Source: Nonomuraea coxensis DSM 45129 (GTDB lineage Bacteria > Actinomycetota > Actinomycetes > Streptosporangiales > Streptosporangiaceae). Taken from it: a stretch of DNA of 64,000 nt. The notes under the pieces are model-generated. The model had not been told where the DNA came from. It saw nothing but the letters and a program-made list of their open reading frames with translations, and searched no databases. Shown here piece by piece: positions 1-9,016 of the stretch (position 1 is its first letter; each line of letters begins with the position of its first letter). Both the position numbers and the translations under genes were made by a program. The stretch is taken from positions 7,869,001 through 7,933,000 of the forward strand of contig NZ_CP068985.1 of the NCBI RefSeq assembly GCF_019397265.1, in the 5' to 3' direction.

Positions 1-711
1 GGCAGGGTTGAGCAGCCGCCGCCGCACCCAGCGGTCGAAGTCTTCGCGGGCGGCGGGACGTGATCCGCCGCACATCTCAAGATAGGCAGGGGTGCCGCCG
101 ACCAGGGCGTGAACTCGGAAGGCCAACTCCGGATCGTCCGTCAGACCCCAGAAGGACGCGGCGTCACGGAAACCGAAGGGCCGTACGACCAGTTCGAGCA
201 CGGCCCGGCCGCGCAGGGGCGCGCCGCCGCCGAGCAGCTGAGCCATCGTGGTCAGGGCACTGCCGCAGAGAATCAGCCGGGTACGGGTGCGCTCCTTCGC
301 GTGTCCCCTCGGGCTGAGCGCGTGCTGCAGGTAGGACGGTAGCGCGGGGGTCGAGGAGACCAGGTAGGGGAACTCATCGATGATGACCGGTGTCGCCCGT
401 TCCTCGCCCAGCCGCAGCAGCTCCTCGAGTCCTTCGCGCCAGTCCCGGAACGTCACCGGCTGCCGCAGCCCGCGGTAGGCGGCGTACGCGGAGCCGAGGT
501 CGGCCAGGTTCTGGGCCTCGCTCTGCTGGGTGGCCGCGAACACCATGCCACCGGTCGCCTCGGCGAGCAGTTCGAGCATGAGGGTCTTGCCCTGGCGCCG
601 GCGCCCGTAGACGAGCCCCAGTGTGGCGCCGTTCGCCGGGCTGGTGGCGAAGTCGGCGAGCTCTTCCCACTCGGAGTCCCGACGGAAGAGACGGTCAGGC
701 TTCGGTAGCAC
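1..711 (-). CDS. AAA family ATPase (archaeal-ATPase/DUF234-like), 3' end outside window
   Basis: The reading frame opens with GTG at 711 and runs without a stop to the window edge, giving 237 codons of an unfinished protein. The Walker A segment reads YGRRRQGKT near residue 35 and the Walker B segment VIIDEFPYL near residue 115, followed by the GSALTTM sensor-like stretch. This arrangement is typical of the archaeal-type AAA ATPases common in actinobacteria, whose physiological role is mostly unknown. A G-rich stretch just upstream of 711 can serve as ribosome binding site. The gene follows sdhB on the same strand but is separated from it by a repeat-rich gap, so it is probably independently controlled. 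The family call is firm; the function is not known. Confidence 0.8.
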   Translation of the reverse strand, partial: MLPKPDRLFRRDSEWEELADFATSPANGATLGLVYGRRRQGKTLMLELLAEATGGMVFAATQQSEAQNLADLGSAYAAYRGLRQPVTFRDWREGLEELLRLGEERATPVIIDEFPYLVSSTPALPSYLQHALSPRGHAKERTRTRLILCGSALTTMAQLLGGGAPLRGRAVLELVVRPFGFRDAASFWGLTDDPELAFRVHALVGGTPAYLEMCGGSRPAAREDFDRWVRRRLLNPA

Positions 712-734
712 GCGCCCCCCAAAGGACGGACGAG

Positions 735-771
735 AATGATAGCTGCGACTATCATAGTTACAGCTATCATT
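735..771. promoter_or_regulatory. Compact triple-repeat operator upstream of the AAA ATPase gene
   Basis: Perfect 11-bp arms AATGATAGCTG (735-745) and CAGCTATCATT (761-771) flank a centre that contains ACTATCATAGT (748-758), itself a palindrome. The heptamer ATGATAG therefore occurs three times, once on the plus strand at 736-742 and twice on the minus strand 15 bp apart (770-764 and 755-749). It lies 24 bp upstream of the ATPase start and downstream of sdhB, and is clearly more AT-rich than its surroundings. A repressor or activator site is the natural reading; the cognate protein is not known. Confidence 0.6.
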
Positions 772-784
772 CGTTGCCCGGCTC

Positions 785-1521
785 CTACTTGGAGTTGGCC
801 TTCAGGTAGTCGGCGTTCATGCGGGCGATCGTGTCCAGCGGGATGCCCTTGGGGCAGACCGCGGTGCACTCGCCGGTGTTCGTGCAGCCGCCGAAGCCCT
901 CGCCGTCCATCTGGTCCACCATCGCCTTGGCGCGGGTCAGCCGCTCGGGCTGGCCCTGGGGCAGGAGGCTCAGGTGGGTGATCTTGGCGGCGGTGAAGAG
1001 GGAGGCCGAGCCGTTCGGGCAGGCCGCCACGCAGGCGCCGCAGCCGATGCAGGTGGCCGCGTCGAAGGCGGAGTCGGCGTCCTCCTTGCGCACCGGCACG
1101 CTGTGCGCGTCCGGGGCCGAGCCGGCCGGCACCGAGACGAAGCCGCCCGCCTGGATGATGCGGTCGAAGGCGCTGCGGTCCACGACCAGGTCCTTGACGA
1201 CCGGGAACGGGGCCGCCCGCCACGGCTCGATGGTGATCTCCGCGCCGTCCTCGAAGTGGCGCATGTGGAGCTGGCACGTGGTGGTCGCGCGCTGCTCGCC
1301 GTGGGCGACGCCGTTGATCACCATGCCGCACATGCCGCAGATGCCCTCGCGGCAGTCGTGGTCGAAGGCGATCGGGTCGTCGCCCTCCAGGATCAGGCGC
1401 TCGTTGAGGACGTCGAGCATCTCCAGGAAGGACATGTCCGGGGAGATGTCCTCCACCCGGTACGTCACCATCCGTCCCTTGTCCTTGGGACCGCTCTGAC
1501 GCCAGACCTTGAGGGTCAGGT

Positions 1522-1525
<4 letters not shown>
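785..1525 (-). CDS. sdhB: Succinate dehydrogenase iron-sulfur subunit
   Basis: This 246-residue protein passes electrons from the flavoprotein to the membrane anchor of complex II. The 2Fe-2S ligands are in DCREGICGMCGMVING, and the two ferredoxin-type clusters follow in CIGCGACVAACPNG and CTNTGECTAVCPKG, in the usual order for SdhB. The GTG start at 1525 overlaps the sdhA stop codon by 4 bases (GTGA), showing translational coupling in the order sdhC, sdhA, sdhB. A longer open frame continues upstream through sdhA but is only a shadow of that gene. Length and motifs match the family well. Confidence 0.95.
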
Positions 1526-3440
<1,915 letters not shown>

Positions 3441-3444
<4 letters not shown>

Positions 3445-4190
3445 TTCACAACTCCGAACGTGATCGCGAGGGGCGGGGCCAGGAAGCCGATCACCAAGGC
3501 GACGGAGACCAGCGCGGCGATCCCCTTGAGCGCCTTGTAGCGGTCGCGGTTGGCCCAGCCGAGCGTCTGCACGGCGCTCCAGATGCCGTGCCGCAGGTGC
3601 AGGCCGACCATGACGACGGCGACGACGTAGAGGAGCGTCACCCACCAGCGCGACGGGTCGAACCCAGCCACCATGCGGTCGGCCGGCTCGGAGCCGAAGC
3701 CCTTGGGGTTGACGACGCCGAAGGTGAGGTCGAGCAGGTGCCAGACGACGAAGAGCGCGATGGTCAGGCCGCCGAAGCGCATGATGTGCGTGGCGTAGCC
3801 GTTCGCCTGCGACTTCTTGGCGACGTACTTGACGGGCCTCGCGTGGCCGGCGCGGCGGGCCAGCGAGATCGCCGCCCACATGTGCGCGACGACCGACACG
3901 ACCAGCACGATCTCCAGGATGGTCAGCGCGGCCCGGTACGGCAGCAGCGGCTCGAACAGCGTGCGCAGCGCGTGCGCGTACTCGTTGAAGGAGTCCTTGC
4001 CGAGGAAGATCTTGAGGTTCCCCAGCATGTGGGTGATGAGGAACAGCACCATCACGGCGCCCGTGACGGCCATCACGACCTTCTTGCCGTTCGACGAGCG
4101 GAGGAACCCGCCGGGCCGCTTGCGCGTTGGAGTGCTCTTGGGAGCGGGAACTGGCGCGGTGGCGGCGCCGCGCTCAATCGTGGCAGTCAC
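3441..4190 (-). CDS. sdhC: Succinate dehydrogenase cytochrome b558-type membrane anchor
   Basis: The 249-residue protein has a proline- and lysine-rich N-terminal tail of about 35 residues and then five predicted hydrophobic segments, as in single-subunit b558 anchors that bind two haems and donate electrons to menaquinone. Histidines in the membrane part (for example in LITHMLGN, VVAHMWA and VVWHLLD) are candidate haem ligands. It is first in the sdhCAB operon and is transcribed away from a LysR gene; the intervening 133 bp hold the likely promoter and a palindrome. The family assignment rests on operon position and topology as well as sequence. Confidence 0.92.
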
Positions 4191-4249
4191 GTTTTCGAAC
4201 GCTATGTACGCAGGTACGATCCGTCCAAGTCATCAACGGCCTGGTTTCG

Positions 4250-4264
4250 ATAGCCGTCGGCTAT
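4250..4264. promoter_or_regulatory. LysR-type palindrome between sdhC and the LysR gene
   Basis: ATAGCC (4250-4255) and GGCTAT (4259-4264) form a perfect inverted repeat around a 3-base centre. It contains the T-N11-A pattern (T4251, A4263) typical of LysR-type regulators and sits in the divergent gap, 60 bp from the lysR start and 60 bp from sdhC. Binding by the neighbouring regulator is an inference from position and symmetry. Confidence 0.5.
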
Positions 4265-4323
4265 GATGCTGGTACGACCGGTCTTTTCCTCACCATACGG
4301 CCGGCCGGTGCGAGGAAAATCAC

Positions 4324-5253
4324 ATGCAGCTGCAACAGCTCGCCTACTTCGTGGCCGTCGCAGAGACCAGGCACTTCACCCAGGCCGCCGAGCGCATGCG
4401 GGTCGCCCAGCCCTCCCTGAGCAAGCAGATCAAGGCCCTGGAGTCCGACCTCGGCGCGCCGCTGTTCTCGCGCGCCCGGGGCAACGTCACGCTCACGCCC
4501 GCCGGCGAGGCGCTGCTGCCGCTCGCCCGCCGCATGCTCGCCGACGCCGACACCGCCCGGCAGGAGGTCGCCCAGCTCGCCGGGCTGCGCCGGGGCCGGG
4601 TCCGGCTCGGGGCCACGCCGTCGCTCTGCGCCGGGCTGCTCGCCGACGCGCTCGCCCGCTTCCACCGGGCCTATCCCGGGATCGAACTGCTGGTCGAGGA
4701 GGGCGGCTCGCGCGACCTGGTGCGGGCGCTGGCCCGTGGGCAGCTCGACCTGTCGCTGATCATCATGCCGTTGCAGAGCGACGACCCGGCCCTCGTCACC
4801 GAGGAGATCCTGCGGGAGAACCTCGTGGTCGTCTCGCCCTCGCACGAGCGGTCGCGGCGGCCGTACATGGAGATCGGCGAGCTGCGCGGGCGGCCGATGG
4901 TGATGTTCCGGCGCGGCTACGACCTGCGCGAGGCGACGCTGGCCGCCTGCCGGCACGCGGGCTTCGAGCCGCGCTTCGCGGTGCAGGGCGGCGAGATGGA
5001 CGCCGTGCTGCGGTTCGTGGAGGCCGGGCTGGGGGTGGCCGTGGTGCCGTCCATGGTGCTCGACGGCCGGCCGGGGCTGGCGGGCACCCCGCTCGCGCCC
5101 CCGGGGCTCAGCCGGACCATCGCGCTCGCGCACCGCAAGGACGTCGAGCCGACCACGGCGGCGCAGGCGTTCCGCGGCGTGCTGCTGTCCTTCGTCGTGG
5201 AGGCCGGGGTGGAGGGCACGCTTCCGCAAGGGGTCGAACTCATCGCAGAATGA
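4324..5253 (+). CDS. LysR family transcriptional regulator
   Basis: The 309-residue protein carries the N-terminal LysR winged helix (MQLQQLAYFVAVAETRHFT through SLSKQIKALE, residues 1-60) and a periplasmic-binding-like effector domain of the usual length. It is divergent from sdhCAB, and a T-N11-A palindrome lies between them, so control of that operon and of itself is plausible. The stop overlaps an ATG in another frame that is not used by the next gene. No effector can be named from sequence; CynR- or GltC-like members are the closest in general appearance. Confidence 0.9.
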   Translation: MQLQQLAYFVAVAETRHFTQAAERMRVAQPSLSKQIKALESDLGAPLFSRARGNVTLTPAGEALLPLARRMLADADTARQEVAQLAGLRRGRVRLGATPSLCAGLLADALARFHRAYPGIELLVEEGGSRDLVRALARGQLDLSLIIMPLQSDDPALVTEEILRENLVVVSPSHERSRRPYMEIGELRGRPMVMFRRGYDLREATLAACRHAGFEPRFAVQGGEMDAVLRFVEAGLGVAVVPSMVLDGRPGLAGTPLAPPGLSRTIALAHRKDVEPTTAAQAFRGVLLSFVVEAGVEGTLPQGVELIAE

Positions 5254-5289
5254 GCAGCAACGATCCCGAGCGCGCGGTGAGGCGGAAGG

Positions 5290-6423
5290 TTGACGGCACA
5301 TCTCAGCGAGACGCTGACGCTGCTCCTCGTGGAGGACGACGACGGCGACGCCTTCCTCGTCGAGGAGCTGCTCCAGGAGGCCGCGGCGCCGCCGCGGATC
5401 TTCCGGGCGCGCAGCCTCCAGGAGGCGCGGACGAAGCTCACACCCGGGATCCAGTGCGTGCTGGTCGACCTGTCGCTCCCCGACGCCACCAGGCTGGAGG
5501 CGCTTGAGGAGGTCCTGGCCATGGCGCCGCACGCCGCCGTGCTGGTGCTCACCGGGTTACGCGACGCGCACGTCGGCGTCGCCGCCGTCTCGGCGGGCGC
5601 CCAGGACTACCTGGTCAAGCAGGACATCGACGCGCCCCTGCTGACCCGCGCCATCCGCTACGCGATGGAGCGCAAGCGCGCCGACCAGACCCAGCTCAGG
5701 CTGGTGCAGGCGGAGCTGATCGCCAAGGAGAACGCGCGCACCCAGCGCGGCCTGCTGCCCAGTCCCCTGCTGACGTCCGACGCGATCGAGCATCTGACCC
5801 GCTATCTGCCGGGCAGCGGCGGCACGCTGGCGGGCGACTTCCTCGACGCGGTGCAGACGCCGGACGGCGCGTTCCACGTGGTGGTGGGCGACGTGTGCGG
5901 GCACGGTCCGGACGAGGCGGCGCTGGGCGTGGCCCTGCGCATCGCCTGGCGCACGCTGGTGCTCGCCGGCCAGACCGGCGGCACGCTGCTGCGCACGCTC
6001 GACACCCTGCTGCGGGCCGAGCGCAAGGCGCCGGAGATCTTCACCACGCTGTGCACGGCGACGATCGCCCCCGACCTGCGGAGCGCGCGGATGCGGGTGG
6101 TCGGGCACCCGCCGCCGGTGCTGGTGCGCGACGGCACGGTCGAGGTGCTGGAGGGCGGGCCGTCCGGGCCGCCGCTCGGCATCTTCCCCGACGCCGAGTG
6201 GTCGGTGATCGACGTGCCGCTGGGCGACAAGTGGTCGATCATGTTCTACACCGACGGGCTGATCGAGGCGGCCGTGGGCGACCGCGACGAGCTGCTGGGC
6301 GTGGACGGCCTGGTCGGCCTCGTCCGCGAGCACGGCGCGGTCGACCTCGACCGGCTGATCCGGCACGCGGGCACGCTGAGCGACGACCTCGCCGTCGTCG
6401 TGGTGAGCAGGAGGACGGCGTGA
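5290..6423 (+). CDS. Response regulator fused to a SpoIIE/PP2C-type phosphatase
   Basis: Residues about 8-125 form a receiver domain with the acidic pair in LLVEDDDGD and phospho-acceptor Asp60 in CVLVDLSLPD. A linker helix leads to a PP2C/RsbU-like phosphatase (about 180-375) with metal-site motifs in GTLAGDFLDA, VVGDVCGHGP, MFYTDGLIEA and LSDDLAVVVV. Such proteins dephosphorylate anti-anti-sigma factors and so control an alternative sigma factor. The only start compatible with the open frame is TTG at 5290, because an in-frame TGA lies at 5278; GAGG at 5279-5282 is a suitable ribosome binding site. It is followed 13 bp later by a histidine kinase gene, so its input is probably that kinase. 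Confidence 0.9.
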   Translation: MTAHLSETLTLLLVEDDDGDAFLVEELLQEAAAPPRIFRARSLQEARTKLTPGIQCVLVDLSLPDATRLEALEEVLAMAPHAAVLVLTGLRDAHVGVAAVSAGAQDYLVKQDIDAPLLTRAIRYAMERKRADQTQLRLVQAELIAKENARTQRGLLPSPLLTSDAIEHLTRYLPGSGGTLAGDFLDAVQTPDGAFHVVVGDVCGHGPDEAALGVALRIAWRTLVLAGQTGGTLLRTLDTLLRAERKAPEIFTTLCTATIAPDLRSARMRVVGHPPPVLVRDGTVEVLEGGPSGPPLGIFPDAEWSVIDVPLGDKWSIMFYTDGLIEAAVGDRDELLGVDGLVGLVREHGAVDLDRLIRHAGTLSDDLAVVVVSRRTA

Positions 6424-6436
6424 GCAGGAGGACCCC

Positions 6437-7582
6437 GTGATCATCCATCCCCTGCCGCCCCCGAGGGAGCCGACCGGGCTCGGCCGGCTGCCGCTCGCCC
6501 GCTGGTTCCTGTTCATCGGCGCGGTGGCGGGCACGGCCTTCGCCGCCGGCGCCGTGACCACGATGATGATGATCGCCGACACCCAGGCCCTGTCCCCCCG
6601 CCCCGAGGTGGACGCGCAGGTCGCGCGGCTCAACGGGGCGCTGACCGTGCTGTTCGCGGTGCTGCTGGCCTGCGGCGTGGGGCTCGCGTTCATCGTGCGC
6701 TACGCCGTGCTGAAGCCCATCCGCCAGCTCACCGAGCAGGTGCGCACGGTGGCGGCCGGCGACTTCGACCACGCCCTGCACGTCGACCGTCCGGCCGAGC
6801 TGGCGGAGCTGTCCAGCCACGTCGACGCCATGCGCGACCGCATCGTGTCGGCCTGGCGGACGGCCAGCGACCAGGCCGAGGAGCTGCGCCGCTCCAACGG
6901 CGAGCTGGAGCAGTTCGCGTACGTGGCCAGCCACGACCTCCAGGAGCCGCTGCGCAAGGTCGCGAGCTTCACGCAGATGCTGGAGCAGCGCTACGGCCCG
7001 CAGCTCGACGACCGGGCCCGCCAGTACATCCACTACGCGGTGGACGGCGCCAAGCGCATGCAGCTCCTGATCAACGACCTGCTGGACTTCTCCAGGGTCG
7101 GCCGGGTCACCGGCGCGCGCACCACGGTCGACTCCGGCGCGGCCCTCGACCAGGCGCTGGACAACCTCTCGGCGACGATCGAGGACACCGGGGCCACGGT
7201 GACGAGGGGCGAGCTGCCCGCGATCCACGGCAACCGGGTGCAGCTCACCCAGCTCTTCCAGAACCTCGTCGAGAACGCGGTGAAGTTCCGCTCGGAGGAG
7301 CCCCCGCGCGTGCACGTCGAGGCCCGGCGGGAGGGCGAGATGTGGGAGTTCAGCTGCGCCGACAACGGCATCGGCGTCGAGCCCAAGTACGCCGACCGCA
7401 TCTTCCTGATCTTCCAGCGCCTGCACGCCCGCGACGTCTATCCGGGCACCGGCATCGGGCTGGCGCTGTGCCGCAAGATCGTCGAGTTTCACGGCGGGCA
7501 GCTCTGGCTGGACGACACCGGCGAGGGCCGGGGCGCGACGTTCCGCTGGACGCTGCCGCCGGCGGGAGGCGCCGATGAGTGA
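6437..7582 (+). CDS. Membrane-bound sensor histidine kinase with HAMP domain
   Basis: Two transmembrane segments (about 20-45 and 68-90) enclose a very short outside loop, followed by a HAMP linker (LKPIRQLTEQVRTVAAGDFDH), the H-box FAYVASHDLQEPLRKVASF with His166, and an ATPase domain with N box NLVENAVKF, G1 DNGIGVEP and G2 GTGIGLALCRKIVE. The H-box resembles bacteriophytochrome-type kinases. The GTG start at 6437 has AGGAGG at 6426-6431. The gene overlaps the next response regulator by 8 bases. Because the extracellular loop is tiny, the signal may be membrane-derived or transmitted by a partner. Confidence 0.92.
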   Translation: MIIHPLPPPREPTGLGRLPLARWFLFIGAVAGTAFAAGAVTTMMMIADTQALSPRPEVDAQVARLNGALTVLFAVLLACGVGLAFIVRYAVLKPIRQLTEQVRTVAAGDFDHALHVDRPAELAELSSHVDAMRDRIVSAWRTASDQAEELRRSNGELEQFAYVASHDLQEPLRKVASFTQMLEQRYGPQLDDRARQYIHYAVDGAKRMQLLINDLLDFSRVGRVTGARTTVDSGAALDQALDNLSATIEDTGATVTRGELPAIHGNRVQLTQLFQNLVENAVKFRSEEPPRVHVEARREGEMWEFSCADNGIGVEPKYADRIFLIFQRLHARDVYPGTGIGLALCRKIVEFHGGQLWLDDTGEGRGATFRWTLPPAGGADE

Positions 7583-8015
7583 GGGACGGCCGATCGAGGT
7601 GCTGCTGGTCGAGGACGACCAGGGCGACATCCTGCTCACCCGCGAGGCGTTCGACCTCAACAAGGTGCGCAACCGGCTGCACGTGGTCAACGACGGCGAG
7701 CAGGCGGTGGCGTTCCTGCGCCGGGAGGGGAGCTACGCGGGCGTGCCGTGCCCCGACCTGATCCTGCTCGACCTCAACCTGCCGCGGATGAGCGGGCTGG
7801 AGGTGCTGAGCGAGATCAAGGCGGACCCGGCGCTGGCCACGATCCCGGTGGTGGTCCTGACGACGTCGGAGGCGGAGGAGGACATCCTGCACAGCTACCG
7901 GCTGCACGCCAACGCGTACGTCACCAAGCCTGTCGATTTTGAGCAGTTCATCCGGGTTGTGCGCCAAATAGACGATTTTTTCGTGACCGTGGTTAAGTTG
8001 CCGGCCCATGGGTAG
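7575..8015 (+). CDS. Single-domain response regulator (Rcp1/CheY-like)
   Basis: This 146-residue protein is a receiver domain only, with acidic residues in LLVEDDQGD, phospho-acceptor Asp66 in LILLDLNLPRM, the Thr in VVLTTSEAEED and Lys118 in YVTKPVDF. There is no output domain. Such proteins are often encoded next to kinases of the type found here and shuttle phosphate. Translational coupling to the kinase is shown by the 8-base overlap. Together with the REC-PP2C gene it forms a three-component relay; whether it competes with or feeds the phosphatase's receiver cannot be read from sequence. Confidence 0.92.
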   Translation: MSEGRPIEVLLVEDDQGDILLTREAFDLNKVRNRLHVVNDGEQAVAFLRREGSYAGVPCPDLILLDLNLPRMSGLEVLSEIKADPALATIPVVVLTTSEAEEDILHSYRLHANAYVTKPVDFEQFIRVVRQIDDFFVTVVKLPAHG

Positions 8016-8031
8016 CGCCCCTGACGGGCTA

Positions 8032-8047
8032 CGTGACAGGAATCACA
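8032..8047. promoter_or_regulatory. Crp/FNR-type operator, distal site
   Basis: The sequence holds GTGA (8033-8036), a 6-base spacer and TCACA (8043-8047), matching the TGTGA-N6-TCACA symmetry of cAMP receptor protein sites in all but the first base. It lies 170 bp before the second sdh operon. A second copy follows 35 bp downstream, which raises confidence. Confidence 0.6.
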
Positions 8048-8066
8048 GCCGGTCATCGAAAAAGTG

Positions 8067-8082
8067 AGTGACCCCGCTCACA
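8067..8082. promoter_or_regulatory. Crp/FNR-type operator, proximal site
   Basis: AGTGA (8067-8071), six bases and TCACA (8078-8082) form the same GTGA-N6-TCAC element as the distal site. The centres are 35 bp apart, slightly over three helical turns, so both dimers could sit on nearly the same face of DNA. Position upstream of the membrane-anchor gene at 8219 suggests activation or repression of this sdh operon by a Crp-family protein. Confidence 0.62.
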
Positions 8083-8218
8083 AATCGAGATGCGACCGTC
8101 GTAACGTATCCCCCACCAATGCGCGCCTGGAGCGGCGAGCACCGCCGGCACGCGCGCCCAGTGAAACGAACCTCGGACCCCCTGCGCGACGGGTCCGTGG
8201 GAGGTGGAGAGGTCCGCG

Positions 8219-9004
8219 ATGACCCAGACGACGCCCGAAGCACCGGTCAGAAGGCAGCGTGCGCAAGTCAAGGTGCGCACCCTGCGCACCGACAGATGGT
8301 GGCTGGCCCCACTGGTCACATTCCTCGGGCTCAGCTCGTTCCTTGTCTACGGTGTATGGGCGATCATCGACAACAGCTACTTCGTCGATCCGTACATCGC
8401 ACCGTTCGCCTCACCCTGCCTGGCGTCCTCCTGTCCCGAGGGCGCGCGGTTGTTCGGGTGGGCGCCGTTCGGTGACTGGTACACCCTGCCGCCCGGCCTG
8501 CTCATCCTCGGGCTGCCCGGCGGGTTCCGGCTCACCTGCTACTACTACCGCAAGTCGTACTACCGCTCGTTCTGGTTGTCGCCGCCCGCGTGCGCGGTGC
8601 AGGAGCCGCACGGCAAGTACACCGGTGAGCGCCGCTTCCCGCTGATCCTGCAGAACATCCACCGCTACTTCTTCTACGCGGCCATCCTGATCGGCCTCGT
8701 CCTGGCCTACGACGCCGTCCTGGCGCTCGTCCACAAGCCCCTCGGCCTCGGCACCTGGATCCTGGTCATCAACGCCGTCCTCATCAACATGTACACGCTG
8801 TCGTGCCACTCGTGCCGGCACATCACCGCGGGCAGGCTCAACCACTTCTCCCGCCATCCGCTGCGCTACCGGGCCTGGACGTTCATCTCCAAGCTCAACG
8901 CCAAGCACCAGCAGCTCGCCTGGGCCTCGATGTTCTCGGTCATGATCGCCGACTTCTACGTCCGCATGGTCGCCAAGGGCATCATCGCCTTCCCGTTCGC
9001 CTAA
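8219..9004 (+). CDS. Membrane anchor subunit of a second succinate dehydrogenase/fumarate reductase
   Basis: A 261-residue membrane protein with about five hydrophobic segments begins the second complex II operon. It resembles the anchor encoded by mycobacterial Rv0249c-type operons rather than the b558 anchor at 3441-4190, and includes a tyrosine-rich loop (CYYYRKSYYRSFW) and a CHSCRH motif. The ATG at 8219 is chosen because GAGAGG at 8207-8212 is well spaced; a GTG at 8204 would place five residues ahead of it. Flavoprotein and iron-sulfur genes follow directly. It presumably passes electrons between succinate and menaquinone. Confidence 0.85.
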   Translation: MTQTTPEAPVRRQRAQVKVRTLRTDRWWLAPLVTFLGLSSFLVYGVWAIIDNSYFVDPYIAPFASPCLASSCPEGARLFGWAPFGDWYTLPPGLLILGLPGGFRLTCYYYRKSYYRSFWLSPPACAVQEPHGKYTGERRFPLILQNIHRYFFYAAILIGLVLAYDAVLALVHKPLGLGTWILVINAVLINMYTLSCHSCRHITAGRLNHFSRHPLRYRAWTFISKLNAKHQQLAWASMFSVMIADFYVRMVAKGIIAFPFA

Positions 9005-9016
9005 AAGGATCAACCA

